In this document: in pieces, positions 1 to 8,460 of the stretch
How the letters are laid out: every line of letters starts with the position of its first letter
Numbering within the stretch: position 1 is the stretch's first letter
DNA from: an uncultured Pseudomonadales bacterium
Lineage (GTDB): Bacteria > Pseudomonadota > Gammaproteobacteria > Pseudomonadales > Azotimanducaceae
Assembly: GCA_958296295.1 (NCBI GenBank)
Contig: OY282460.1
Span: forward strand, 2,790,001-2,854,000
Length of the DNA: 64,000 nucleotides
Reading direction: 5' to 3'
Translations under genes and position numbers: made by a program
Notes under the pieces: generated by a model
The model's database searches: none
Told to the model about the DNA's origin: nothing
What the model saw: the letters and a program-made list of their open reading frames with translations, nothing else

Positions 1-284
1 AAGTGGGTTTGGTCAACCGCGTGTTCGTCGATCAAAGAGCCTTGCTCGAAGGCGTCTTCGACGTCGCCCGCGAGATCGCCGCCAAGCCGCCGCTCGCCGT
101 CTACGGCTGCAAGCGGATGATCAACTACGCCCGGGATCACACCACCGCCGACGGGCTGGACTACATCGCCATCTGGAACGCCTCGTTCCTGCAGGGGGCG
201 GAAATGCAGGAAGCCATGCGGGCCAACCGCGAACGGCGGCCCGGCGCGTTCGTGGATCTGCCCAAGAAACGTTCCGCCGGCTGA
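1..284 (+). CDS. Enoyl-CoA hydratase/isomerase family protein, C-terminal part (runs off the left edge)
   Basis: About 94 C-terminal residues are in the window and the frame is open to base 1, so the start lies outside. The segment GLVNRVF followed by AREIAAKPPLAVYGCKRMIN is the usual end of the crotonase fold, where 'GLVN' precedes the C-terminal helical trimerisation region. Crotonase-fold enzymes hydrate or isomerise acyl-CoA thioesters in the cytoplasm. The oxyanion-hole and catalytic residues are not in view, so the exact substrate cannot be judged. The stop codon lies 13 bases before the next gene on the same strand. Confidence 0.8.
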   Translation, partial: VGLVNRVFVDQRALLEGVFDVAREIAAKPPLAVYGCKRMINYARDHTTADGLDYIAIWNASFLQGAEMQEAMRANRERRPGAFVDLPKKRSAG

Positions 285-297
285 CCGCCTGCCGCGC

Positions 298-1644
298 ATG
301 GCGCAAGGCCCCCAACGAGCCGCGGACGCCGCTGACGGGATCGATCTCATCCTGTCCCCGGCGCTGTTGTTGCCGGTGGCGCCGGCCAACGTGGTGCTCG
401 CCGACAGCAGCGTGGCCGTGCGGGGCGCGGACATCGCCGCCGTCGGCCGGCGCGCGGAGCTGGTCGGTCGTTTTCCGAACGCCCGGGAGCTGACCCTCGA
501 CAACCACTTGCTGATGCCAGGCCTCGTGAACGCCCACGGGCACTTGGCGATGACGCTGCTGCGCGGTCTTGGGGAGGGCGAGGCGCTCAAGGCGTGGCTG
601 GAGAACACGATCTGGCCGCTGGAGGGCCGTTGGGCGGGACCGGGCTTTGTGCGCGACGGCACGCTGCTGGCGGTGGCGGAGATGATCGCGTCCGGCACCA
701 CCAGCGCCGCGGACATGTACTACTTTCCGGACGCCGCCGCCGAAGTGTGCCAAGCCGCCGGCTTCCGCCTGCAAGTCGCGTTTCCCATCATCGAATCGCC
801 GAATCCCTACGCGAACGGCGTGGACGAGTGCTTCGACAAGGGATTGGCCTTGCACGACCGGGTGCGGGACGAAGACCTGGTGGGTACCTGTTTCGGGCCG
901 CATTCCGCTTACGCCGTAGGGCGCAAGAGCTTGCAGCGGGTGGCGATGTTGGCCGACGAGATGGACGTCGGCGTGCAAATCCACCTGCACGAGACGGCCG
1001 AGGAAGTGGCGGACGCCAAGCGGGCGAGCGGCACAACGTGGATTCGTCTGCTAGACGCCATTGGCCTCTTCAACGAGAACCTGCAAGCCGTCCACATGAC
1101 GGCGGTGACGGATGAGGATATCGAACTCGCCGTTGAACGTGGCGTGGGCGTTGTCCACTGCCCGCACTCGAACATGAAGCTCGCCAGCGGCACCTGCCCG
1201 ACAACGCGCATTCTCGCCGCCGGCGGGCGCTTGGGCATCGGCACGGACGGCGCGGCTTCCAACAACAACCTGGACATGTTCGCGGAGTTGCGGCTGGCTT
1301 CGTTGCTTGCCAAGGCGAGCACCGGCGACGCCACGGCGCTGGTGGCCGCGGACGCGATTCGCCTGGCCACCATCGGCAGCGCCCGGGTGCTCGGCATCGA
1401 CCACAAGGTGGGAAGCGTGGAAACGGGCAAGCGGGCGGACCTCATCGCCATCGACATCGCGCACCCTTCCATGCAGCCGTTGCACGACGCGCGCGCGCAG
1501 ATCGTTCACTGCGCGAGCGGGCCGCGGGTCACGCACACGTTCGTCGGCGGGCGTCTGTTGTACGAGAACGGCGCCTACCACACCCTCGACATGGACGAGG
1601 CGTTGACGCGCGCCGAGTTCTGGCGGCGGGAGTTGTCGCCGTGA
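298..1644 (+). CDS. mtaD: TRZ/ATZ-family amidohydrolase, probable 5'-methylthioadenosine/S-adenosylhomocysteine deaminase
   Basis: This 448-residue cytoplasmic metal-dependent amidohydrolase shows the family signature in order: an N-terminal beta-sandwich segment, the metal ligands HGH in PGLVNAHGHLAMTLLRG (about residue 80), the ligand His in VQIHLHETAEE (about 228), HMTAVTDED (about 265), and the catalytic Asp in GIGTDGAASNNN (about 316). The C-terminal KRADLIAID motif is also present. Family members deaminate 5'-methylthioadenosine, S-adenosylhomocysteine or related nucleosides. The stop codon overlaps the start of ubiG (GTGA), a pairing common in gammaproteobacteria, where the deaminase is thought to drain by-products of SAM-dependent methylation. 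Substrate choice is inferred from context and could also be an N-ethylammeline-type compound. Confidence 0.85.
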   Translation: MAQGPQRAADAADGIDLILSPALLLPVAPANVVLADSSVAVRGADIAAVGRRAELVGRFPNARELTLDNHLLMPGLVNAHGHLAMTLLRGLGEGEALKAWLENTIWPLEGRWAGPGFVRDGTLLAVAEMIASGTTSAADMYYFPDAAAEVCQAAGFRLQVAFPIIESPNPYANGVDECFDKGLALHDRVRDEDLVGTCFGPHSAYAVGRKSLQRVAMLADEMDVGVQIHLHETAEEVADAKRASGTTWIRLLDAIGLFNENLQAVHMTAVTDEDIELAVERGVGVVHCPHSNMKLASGTCPTTRILAAGGRLGIGTDGAASNNNLDMFAELRLASLLAKASTGDATALVAADAIRLATIGSARVLGIDHKVGSVETGKRADLIAIDIAHPSMQPLHDARAQIVHCASGPRVTHTFVGGRLLYENGAYHTLDMDEALTRAEFWRRELSP

Positions 1645-2348
1645 CCAATGCCGACGAGGCCGAGGTCGCCAAGTTCGAGGCCCTCGCCGGCAAGTGGTGG
1701 GATCCGCAGGGCGAGTTCAAGCCGCTGCACGACATCAACGGCCCGCGGGTGGAGCGCATTCGCGCCCGTTGCGAAGTGGCCGGCCGCGCCGCGCTGGACG
1801 TCGGTTGCGGTGGCGGACTGCTCACCGAGGCCCTCGCCGGTCTTGGGGCGAACGTGACCGGCATCGACGCCGGCGAGGCGCCCTTGGCCGTGGCGCGGCT
1901 GCATGCCGCCGAACAGGGTTTGGCAGACAGAATCACCTATGTCCAAGGTACGCCGGAATCGTTCCTGGCCCAGGCACCCGGCACGTTCGATCTGGTGACT
2001 TGCCTCGAGACTTTGGAGCATGTGCCGGACGTGGCGAGCGCGGTTCGCGCCCTGGCGGAGTTGACCACGCCCGGCGGCGACGTGTTTCTCGCCACCATCA
2101 ACCGCACGGCCAAGGCGTTCGCGCTCGCCATCGTCGGCGCGGAACACCTGCTTCGCATCCTGCCGAAGGGCACCCACCGCTACGAGAATCTGATCCGCCC
2201 TGCCGAACTCGTCCGCGCCTGCCGCGACGCCGGTCTCGTCGTGGAGGACATCGCCGGCATGAGCTACAACCCCCTCACCCGCCACTGCCGGTTCGGCAGC
2301 GACGTGAGCGTGAACTACATGCTCCACGCCCGCCGGTGCGCGCCCTGA
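1641..2348 (+). CDS. ubiG: Ubiquinone biosynthesis O-methyltransferase UbiG
   Basis: A 235-residue class I SAM methyltransferase. It has the UbiG opening AEVAKFEALAGKWWDPQGEF and PLHDINGPRV, SAM motif I LDVGCGGGLLTEALA (about residues 54-68), and the C-terminal GMSYNPLTRHCRFGSDVSVNY. UbiG performs both O-methylation steps of ubiquinone synthesis at the inner membrane face. The GTG start overlaps the stop codon of the upstream deaminase, so the two are translationally coupled. The last codons and the TGA lie inside the first unit of the 50-bp hairpin array, so the 3' end of the mRNA falls in that array. Confidence 0.95.
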   Translation: MTNADEAEVAKFEALAGKWWDPQGEFKPLHDINGPRVERIRARCEVAGRAALDVGCGGGLLTEALAGLGANVTGIDAGEAPLAVARLHAAEQGLADRITYVQGTPESFLAQAPGTFDLVTCLETLEHVPDVASAVRALAELTTPGGDVFLATINRTAKAFALAIVGAEHLLRILPKGTHRYENLIRPAELVRACRDAGLVVEDIAGMSYNPLTRHCRFGSDVSVNYMLHARRCAP

Positions 2349-2785
2349 CGGGCGCGTTGGCGGTTTGCTCCGCAAACTGCTGTCGGTGCGCGCCCTGACG
2401 GGCGCGTTGGCGGTTTGCTCCGCAAACTGCTGTCGGTGCGCGCCCTGACGGGCGCGTTGGCGGTTTGCTCCGCAAACTGCTGTCGGTGCGCGCCCTGACG
2501 GGCGCGTTGGCGGTTTGCTCCGCAAACTGCTGTCGGTGCGCGCCCTGACGGGCGCGTTGGCGGTTTGCTCCGCAAACTGCTGTCGGTGCGCGCCCTGACG
2601 GGCGCGTTGGCGGTTTGCTCCGCAAACTGCTGTCGGTGCGCGCCCTGACGGGCGCGTTGGCGGTTTGCTCCGCAAACTGCTGTCGGTGCGCGCCCTGACG
2701 GGCGCGTTGGCGGTCTGCTCCGCAAACTGCTGTCGGTGCGCGCCCTGACGGGCGCGTTGGCGGTCTGCTCCGCAAACTGATGCGC
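2335..2785. repeat. 50-bp tandem repeat array with two stem-loops per unit, between convergent ubiG and metF
   Basis: Nine units of exactly 50 bp begin at 2341, 2391, 2441, 2491, 2541, 2591, 2641, 2691 and 2741. Each unit has two inverted repeats: a GC-rich one (CGCGCCC-TGA-CGGGCGCG) and TTTGC-TCC-GCAAA. Units are nearly identical. The last two carry a T-to-C change in the second hairpin and the final unit degrades after CAAACTG. The ubiG stop codon is inside the first GC hairpin, and the metF stop codon (minus strand, 2794-2796) is inside a diverged copy of the same hairpin just beyond the array. The position between convergent genes suggests a multiplied bidirectional terminator or mRNA 3'-end barrier. 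No clear U-tract follows the stems, so this function is inferred. Confidence 0.9.
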
Positions 2786-2793
2786 CGCGCGCC

Positions 2794-3645
2794 CTAGCGG
2801 GCGCGGGCGGTCTTGTTCTGCAAGCCGAGCCGCCGCGCCAACGCGACGATCGGCGGCCCCTCGTTCAACGTGTAGAAGTGCAATCCCGGCGCGCCGCCGG
2901 CGAGCAGTCTGTCGCACAGGGCGGCCACCACGTCCGTGCCGAACGCGAGCAGACCCGCGTCGTCGCCATCGAGCTCGTCCAGCCGCTGGCGAATCCAGCG
3001 CGGCACGTCGGCGCCGGCTTTGTCCGAAAACCGCAGCAGCCTGTCGCGATTGGTGATGGGCATGACGCCCGGCACGATGGGCACGTCCATGCCGCGGGTC
3101 CAGCACCGATCGCGAAAGTGGAAATAGCCATCAGCGTTGTAGAAATACTGGGTGATGCAACCATCGGCGCCAGCGTCCACCTTGCGTTTGAGAAAATCGA
3201 TGTCGATGCTCGCCGAGGCGGCCTGCGGATGCACCTCGGGATAGGCCGCCACATGCAGCGTCAATGGCGCTTTCAGGCGTGTTCGCAACAGCCGCACCAG
3301 CTCCTCCGCGCCGTGGCGCGCGACGCCTTGGCCGGTGCCCGAAGGCGCGTCGCCGCGCAGCACCACGAGGCGCGACACGTCGAGTTCGAGATAGGCGTTG
3401 ACCAGAGCCAGCACATCCTCGCCGTCGCTGCGGCCCCAAGAGAGGTGGGGCGCTGTCTCCAACCCTGCGGCTCGCAGCGCCGCCACCGCAGCGAAAGTGC
3501 GGTCGCGGGTGGAACCGCCGGCGCCGTAGGTGACGGAATAGAAAGCCGGGGAAAACGCCGCCAGCGTTGTCGCGGTGCGAACCAAATTGGCCCGCCCGCG
3601 TTCGGTGCGCGGCGGAAAGAACTCGAAGCTGACTTGCCGCGTCAC
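2794..3645 (-). CDS. metF: 5,10-methylenetetrahydrofolate reductase
   Basis: A 283-residue cytoplasmic flavoprotein that reduces methylene-THF to methyl-THF for methionine synthesis. The family signatures are [11 protein letters not shown] at residues 7-17, [14 protein letters not shown] at about 38-51, [10 protein letters not shown], and the PEVHPQA and CITQYFYN segments in the barrel. Length is normal for the bacterial single-domain enzyme. Its start overlaps the metK stop by four bases (ATGA), giving a metK-metF operon, so SAM formation and methyl-donor supply are co-expressed. The stop codon sits in a hairpin related to the 50-bp repeat array. Confidence 0.96.
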   Translation of the reverse strand: MTRQVSFEFFPPRTERGRANLVRTATTLAAFSPAFYSVTYGAGGSTRDRTFAAVAALRAAGLETAPHLSWGRSDGEDVLALVNAYLELDVSRLVVLRGDAPSGTGQGVARHGAEELVRLLRTRLKAPLTLHVAAYPEVHPQAASASIDIDFLKRKVDAGADGCITQYFYNADGYFHFRDRCWTRGMDVPIVPGVMPITNRDRLLRFSDKAGADVPRWIRQRLDELDGDDAGLLAFGTDVVAALCDRLLAGGAPGLHFYTLNEGPPIVALARRLGLQNKTARAR

Positions 3646-4799
3646 GCGATGGCGGCGCGCAACGCCGGCGCACGGTCAGTGCGCTCCCAAGTGAAGGATT
3701 CCTCCTCGCGGCCGAAATGCCCGTAGGCGGCCGTCTTGCGATAGATGGGACGCTTGAGATCCAGCATTTCGATGATGCCGCGGGGCTTCAAGTCGAAGCA
3801 GTCGCGAATGAGATCCGTGATCACGCGATCCTCCACCCGCCCGGTGCCGAAGGTGTTGACGCTGATGGATGTCGGCACCGCTTCGCCGATCGCGTAGCTC
3901 ACTTGGATTTCGCAACGCTTGGCCAACCCCGCGGCGACGATGTTCTTCGCCACGTAGCGCCCGGCGTAGGCGGCGGATCGATCCACCTTCGAGGGATCCT
4001 TGCCGGAGAACGCGCCGCCGCCGTGCCGAGCCATGCCGCCGTAGGTGTCGACGATGATCTTGCGGCCGGTGAGGCCGCAATCCGCCACCGGCCCGCCCTC
4101 GGTGAACGGCCCCGCCGGGTTGATGTGCAAGCGCGTGGCGGCGGTCAGCCAGTTGCCGGGAATCACCGGCTTGATGATCTCCTCCCGCACGGCTTCGCGC
4201 ACGGTTTCCAGTTTCACATCCGGCAAGTGGTGCGTGGACAACACGATCGCGTCCACGGCCACCGGCGAGCCGGCGGCGTCGTAACGCAACGAGAGCTGGG
4301 TCTTGGCGTCGGCGAGAAGAAAGCGCAAGCTCGCCCGCCGAACCTCCGCGTGCCGGCGCATCAGCCGGTGCGCGTAGGCGATGGGCGCCGGCATCAACAC
4401 GTCCGTCTCGTCGGTGGCGTAGCCGAACATCAGCCCCTGATCGCCAGCCCCTTGCTCGTGGTCGGCCCGCTCGTCCACGCCGTGGCCGATCTCCGCGGAC
4501 TGGCCTCCCAAGGCGTGGATGACGGCGGCGGCGTCTATGTCGTAGCCCGATGCGGCGTCGCGGTAGCCGATGTCGTGAACCACTTGGCGAACCAGCTGCT
4601 CGACATCCACCTGCGCCGTCGAGCGCGTCTCCCCGGCGACGACCACCAAGCCGCCCTTGAGCAGCGTCTCGCACGCCACCCGCGCCTCCGGATCCTGCTC
4701 CAGCATAGCGTCTAGCACCGCATCGGAAATTTGATCGGCCATCTTGTCGGGATGACCCTCCGATACGGATTCGGAAGTGAACACCGAATATTCAGACAT
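3642..4799 (-). CDS. metK: S-adenosylmethionine synthetase
   Basis: The 385-residue enzyme makes SAM from methionine and ATP in the cytoplasm. Clear signatures are [16 protein letters not shown] near residue 16 (methionine and metal site), [12 protein letters not shown] at about 117-128, and the loop [19 protein letters not shown] at about 260-278. Length matches the family. It is the first gene of the metK-metF pair. A candidate promoter lies just upstream (TACAAT at 4844-4839 with a weak -35 at 4866-4861), and transposase debris sits directly behind it. Confidence 0.97.
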   Translation of the reverse strand: MSEYSVFTSESVSEGHPDKMADQISDAVLDAMLEQDPEARVACETLLKGGLVVVAGETRSTAQVDVEQLVRQVVHDIGYRDAASGYDIDAAAVIHALGGQSAEIGHGVDERADHEQGAGDQGLMFGYATDETDVLMPAPIAYAHRLMRRHAEVRRASLRFLLADAKTQLSLRYDAAGSPVAVDAIVLSTHHLPDVKLETVREAVREEIIKPVIPGNWLTAATRLHINPAGPFTEGGPVADCGLTGRKIIVDTYGGMARHGGGAFSGKDPSKVDRSAAYAGRYVAKNIVAAGLAKRCEIQVSYAIGEAVPTSISVNTFGTGRVEDRVITDLIRDCFDLKPRGIIEMLDLKRPIYRKTAAYGHFGREEESFTWERTDRAPALRAAIA

Positions 4800-4826
4800 G
4801 AGGCAATTCCAAGCTGCTCAAAAGGC

Positions 4827-4866
4827 GCATTGTGGCGCATTGTAAAGGACGCAGCACGCTTGGCCA
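4827..4866 (-). promoter_or_regulatory. Candidate metK promoter
   Basis: On the minus strand a good -10 hexamer TACAAT (4844-4839) lies 16 bases from a weak -35 TGGCCA (4866-4861), ending about 40 bases before the metK start. The -10 lies in a short direct repeat of GGCGCATTGT. The -35 coincides with the edge of the transposase remnant, so an insertion may have replaced the original upstream region. This is inferred from hexamer match and position only. Confidence 0.35.
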
Positions 4867-4985
4867 GGGTGATTGCACTTGAGAGCGTGCCTACTCCAGC
4901 CCTTGAGCGCCAGCGCGTAGCCTCCGCCCTTGGCCACGACGGCCGCCACCGTGCCAATTACGCCCTATCCTCCCGCGCCGTGCAG
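4850..4985 (-). mobile_element. ISAs1-family transposase remnant
   Basis: On the minus strand the segment reads VAAVVAKGGGYALALKGW, which matches the ISAs1 (H-repeat) transposase region normally written 'AIVEKGADYVLALKGNQ'. It is preceded by a 26-bp stretch (4945-4970) that recurs with one mismatch at 19350-19375 beside a different part of the same transposase family. No complete reading frame remains. The stretch 4986-5187, up to the full transposase gene, shows nothing I recognise apart from GC-rich sequence. Confidence 0.6.
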
Positions 4986-5187
4986 GGTGATTTCATGCTA
5001 GCAACCGTTCGCTCGGGGGGACGCGCGTCGGCGGCGGGAAGGCGGAGGCAAGCCGGCGACGGAAGCGCGGTCGACGGCTTTGTTCGGGTTCGGCGTCTTG
5101 CGCGGGCCGTCGGCGCGCTGTTCGGCCAAGCCGGGCGGCCGGCCGGGCGCGGCGGCGGGTTGGGCGGATTGCGGGCGCCGAAGGCGC

Positions 5188-6585
5188 TCAGTCGGGATCG
5201 AGGATGGCGTCGAGGGCGTCGCGGCGGTGGTGGTTGCCGTTCTCGACCTGCCAGTGGCCGCGGTTCCAGGCCAGCAGGCGGTCGGGGCCGGCGCGCCCGG
5301 CGTCCACGGACGTGATGCCGTAGGCGGTCTCGGTGGAGGTGGCGCCGGTCTTGACGACGGTCCGCTCGCGGATCACGCGGAACGCTTGGCGGGCGTGCGC
5401 GAAGGAGGCGAGCGCGCCCGGCAGGAGGTCGCGCGCGGCGATGCTCCGCGTCTCGACGCGGCCGTGCCCCTTGGCCGGGCCGTCAGTGTGGCGGCGGACG
5501 GCCGGCGCGTCCCAGTCGACGGTCTCGAGCAGCGCGAAGGTGTCGAGACAGTTGGCCTTGACGTCGAACATGTAGTCGGCCCCGTGGATGTCGACGATGG
5601 CGCGCCCGGTGTCGGCGCAGGCGTGCAGGGCGTCGAGGGCGGGCACGCAGCCGCGCATGTCGACGTCGTCGAGCAGCGCCCGCACCGCGGCCGTCTCGCC
5701 GCCCTCGTCGCGGCGGCAGCGGCTCGCCAGCGGGCGCCCGCCGCGCGTGACCAGCGTGGCGGTCTCGAAGCGGGCGCCGTCGGCGGCGTGGCGGTTGGCG
5801 CCGCGGATGCGCTTGCCGTCGGCGGCGAGGGCGGGCAGGTCGGACGACTCCGCGAAGCGCGGCGCCGCCCACTGGCGCGGCACGTCGGCCAGGGCGTCCG
5901 GGTCGGTGTCCGCGAGCACCCGGCAGAAGGTCGAGTCCGACGGCGCCGTCCAGCGCCCGTCGGCGTCGCGCCACGCCCCCGGAATGCGCAGTTCGCGCTG
6001 GTCGAGGCCGCGCGCGAACCGTTCCGTCGCCACCGGCCCGAGCTGCCCGGCGAGCCGGGCGAGGGCGCGGATCGACAGCACCGTCGCCAAACTGTGCTTG
6101 CGCCCCTGGCCGCGCCGGCAGTCGGGCATCGCCGCGAACAGGTCGCGCAGCGAGGCCGGTTCCGTTCCCGCGTAGCGCACCGGCGTCGCCCGGCACGACC
6201 ACTCCGCGCGGTCGACCGGATCCGCCAGCCGCGCCGCCGCGTCCCGCCGCAGCGGACGGACGAACATCACCTTCGGCGTCGAGTGCGGATCCGTGTACGC
6301 GCCGTTGTGCCACGCGAAGCCCCGCGTGCTCCCCAGCCGCGTCCAGTTCGAGGCGTCGTGGCAGCCGCCCCAGTACCGCAACGGATCCACGAACGTCTCC
6401 GCCAGCTCCAGCGCGTGGCCGTGCGCCGCCCGCCAGTCCGCGCTCAGCCGTCGCAGGCTCGGCCCCAGCGTCCGCGAGGCCAGGTTCCTCATCCCCAGCG
6501 CCTCGGGCGGAATCGGGAACCGCGTGTTGTTGCCGAAGGTGCATCCGCCATCTTTTGGTTCGCCCAGTTCCGCCAGTGTCCGCAT
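5188..6585 (-). CDS. ISAs1-family transposase with the C-terminal half of a DUF4338 (DruA-like) domain
   Basis: A 465-residue frame. Residues about 18-125 (NNTRFPIP, ASRTLGPSLRRLSADW, ETFVDPLRYWGGCHDASNW, LGSTRGF) match the second half of DUF4338, the domain also found in the Druantia protein DruA. Residues about 140-465 are an ISAs1-type DDE transposase, with LPALAADGKRIRGA, an ALHACADTG segment where family members have a DAMH/DALH motif, and the C-terminal RGHWQVENGNHHRRD. The first half of DUF4338 is missing. A fragment that ends exactly where this one begins lies at 18043-18423 on the same strand, so the gene looks split by an island. The protein also stops soon after the HWQVEN motif, earlier than usual, so activity is doubtful. 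Confidence 0.75.
   Translation of the reverse strand: MRTLAELGEPKDGGCTFGNNTRFPIPPEALGMRNLASRTLGPSLRRLSADWRAAHGHALELAETFVDPLRYWGGCHDASNWTRLGSTRGFAWHNGAYTDPHSTPKVMFVRPLRRDAAARLADPVDRAEWSCRATPVRYAGTEPASLRDLFAAMPDCRRGQGRKHSLATVLSIRALARLAGQLGPVATERFARGLDQRELRIPGAWRDADGRWTAPSDSTFCRVLADTDPDALADVPRQWAAPRFAESSDLPALAADGKRIRGANRHAADGARFETATLVTRGGRPLASRCRRDEGGETAAVRALLDDVDMRGCVPALDALHACADTGRAIVDIHGADYMFDVKANCLDTFALLETVDWDAPAVRRHTDGPAKGHGRVETRSIAARDLLPGALASFAHARQAFRVIRERTVVKTGATSTETAYGITSVDAGRAGPDRLLAWNRGHWQVENGNHHRRDALDAILDPD
6538..6549 (+). repeat. Left copy of a 12-bp imperfect direct repeat at the proposed island boundary
   Basis: GGTGCATCCGCC here and GATGCAACCGCC at 18087-18098 match at 10 of 12 positions in the same orientation. 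They lie exactly where DUF4338 homology is interrupted on each side, so they may be recombination-site arms or a target duplication. An insertion junction is inferred, and no extended attachment site is visible. Confidence 0.4.
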
Positions 6586-6719
6586 TTGTAATGCAAGTAT
6601 TTGTTTATGCTTGTCATGTTGTCCTTCGTTGTCCTTTTTCGTCCGGGGCTGCTTGACGAAAGCCAGAACGGAATGGTATAAGTTATGGTCTAAGTGAAGA
6701 TCGGCGAGAAGGGGAAGCC

Positions 6720-7895
6720 ATGGACAGGAAAGGGCCGCTGACAGTCGCGTTCGTGCGCGCCGTCAAGCACTCCGGGAAGGGTGGCATCGACTGGCACATC
6801 GACGCGCTGGGACACGGCCTGATGCTGGCCGTCCAGCCGTCCGGCACCAAGAGCTGGGTGCAGCGCATCGTGGTCCGGGGCAGGCGGCGCAGCGCGGGTC
6901 TCGGCGGCTATCCGCTGGTCACGCTCGCCGAAGCGCGGGACGCCGCGTTCGCCAACCGCCGGATCGCCCGGCGCGGCGGCGATCCCTTCGAGGACCGCCG
7001 CAGGCCGGCCGCGCCGACGTTCGCCGACGCCGCCGCCCAGGTGATCGACGCCCAGGCCGTCGCGTGGACGAATCCCAAGAGCCGGAAGCAGTGGGAAAGC
7101 TCCCTCGCCGCCTACGCCTTCCCCGCGATCGGCGACAAGCGGGTCGACGCGATCGACAGCGCCGACGTGATGGCGGTGCTCACGCCCATCTGGGGCGACA
7201 GGCGCGGGACCGCGAGCCGCGTTCGGCAGAGGATTTCGGCGGTCATGCGGTGGGCCGTCGCCCACGGCCACCGAGCCGACGACCCGGCCGGCCCGGCCGT
7301 TCTCCAAGCCTTGCCGAAAGGCGCCGGCAAAGCGAAGCATCACAAGGCGCTGCCCCATGCCGAAGTCGCCGACGCCCTCTCGAGAGTGCGGGCGAGCGGC
7401 GCCTGGCAGGCGACGAAGCTGGTTTTCGAGTTCATCGTGCTGACCGCCTGCCGAAGCGGCGAGGCGCGCGGCGCCACGTGGTCCGAAATCGACGGCGGCG
7501 CCTGGACGATCCCGGCCGCGAGGATGAAGGCGCGGTCCGAACACCGGGTGCCGCTGTCGCCGCAGGCGCTCGCCGTGCTCGAGCAGGCGCGGTCGATTCC
7601 GCGCGCCGCCGCGGCCGGCGATCTCGTGTTCCCGAGCATTCGGGGACGCCAACTCTCGGACAGCACGATCAGCAAGCTCCTGCGCGCGCTCGGCGTGGAC
7701 GCGGTGCCGCACGGGTTCCGCAGCAGCTTCCGCGACTGGGCGTCGGAATGCACCGACGCGCCGCACGCCGTGATGGAGGCGGCGCTCGCGCACGCGGTCA
7801 GAAACCAGGCCGAAGCCGCCTACGCGAGAAGCGACCTGCTGGCCAAGCGGCGCGAGCTGATGGACGCCTGGGCCGCCTACGCGGCCCCTTCATAG
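6720..7895 (+). CDS. Tyrosine-type site-specific integrase (P4-like, DUF4102 N-terminus)
   Basis: A 391-residue integrase. Residues about 1-85 form the DUF4102 arm-binding domain (ALGHGLMLAVQPSGTKSWVQR, GLGGYPLVTLAEAR). A core-binding region follows, then the catalytic domain with Arg in LTACRSGEARG (about 244), the HxxR box PHGFRSSFRDW (about 330), the second His in MEAALAH, and the nucleophile Tyr in AEAAYARSDLL (about 370). All catalytic residues are present, so the enzyme is probably functional. The ATG follows a purine-rich GAGAAGGGG. It sits at the left edge of the CRISPR-bearing island. A 5'-truncated, inverted near-copy of its C-terminal part lies at 17525-17992. Confidence 0.92.
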   Translation: MDRKGPLTVAFVRAVKHSGKGGIDWHIDALGHGLMLAVQPSGTKSWVQRIVVRGRRRSAGLGGYPLVTLAEARDAAFANRRIARRGGDPFEDRRRPAAPTFADAAAQVIDAQAVAWTNPKSRKQWESSLAAYAFPAIGDKRVDAIDSADVMAVLTPIWGDRRGTASRVRQRISAVMRWAVAHGHRADDPAGPAVLQALPKGAGKAKHHKALPHAEVADALSRVRASGAWQATKLVFEFIVLTACRSGEARGATWSEIDGGAWTIPAARMKARSEHRVPLSPQALAVLEQARSIPRAAAAGDLVFPSIRGRQLSDSTISKLLRALGVDAVPHGFRSSFRDWASECTDAPHAVMEAALAHAVRNQAEAAYARSDLLAKRRELMDAWAAYAAPS

Positions 7896-8460
7896 CCCGC
7901 GCGGTCCGCGCCACATCGTCGACCGCGCCTGCTCTTTGTCGAGTTCGAACTCGATGTCTTCCGTGTCTCCTCGCCCACCCGGTGCGTTGCTCTCTCGATG
8001 CCGAAAGAACAACGCCCTTGTCGACGGGGCCCACGTCTCATCGCTCGCTGTGGATGTCGGCGAACGTCGCTGCATGGTCTGACGAGTGCCGGAGCTCGCC
8101 GACGGCCGACTCGCCGCGGACGAAGTGCAAAGGTACCTAGCACGACAACGACGTGATCCCCTGTCACCCAATGGTTGCTTTTGGGGATGATGAAAGCCGC
8201 AACGACGATGAGTGGCGCTAGTCCAGACACCAGTTGCGCAAACCAACTACCCACACCCCGGACCAACGCCCACCAATCAAGACTCTCAGACTGTTCCATC
8301 GCACACTCTCCGTTTCAATTCGCAAGTTTCAGTTTCCGCGCACATGCGCCGCCTCTGGGCACTCGCCCCCGAGGTTGCACTCCCTTACGCTTGAGCATCC
8401 GGCGCTGGTCGTGGCCGCCGCCGTCCGGTTCCGCGCCGAAGCCCAAGGCAGCCCGAATCC
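7896..8460 (-). other. Gene-poor stretch with a possible broken small membrane protein gene (about 8070-8299, minus)
   Basis: On the minus strand an ATG at 8299 opens a frame with a hydrophobic segment (LAPLIVVAAFIIPKSNHWV, then VVVVLGTF). After about 58 residues a +1 shift would continue as HFVRGESAVGELRHSSDH and end ADIHSER followed by a stop near 8042. This looks like a small inner-membrane protein with a frameshift, but I recognise no family. The rest of the stretch contains nothing else I can support. Confidence 0.3.

Noticed and set aside
2275..3106. Minus-strand frames with repeated RARQGAHRQQFAEQTAN-type units over the 50-bp array
   Set aside because: Produced by the 50-bp DNA repeat itself. 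Because 50 is not a multiple of three the frame rotates through repeat units, and the array lies between stop codons of real genes.
4800..4990. SAM- or SAH-type riboswitch ahead of metK
   Set aside because: No conserved riboswitch core was seen, and the region is largely transposase remnant with a simple candidate promoter.
5080..6591. Plus-strand open frame of about 500 codons opposite the transposase
   Set aside because: Shadow of the transposase gene; low-complexity Val/Gly/Arg composition and no domain.
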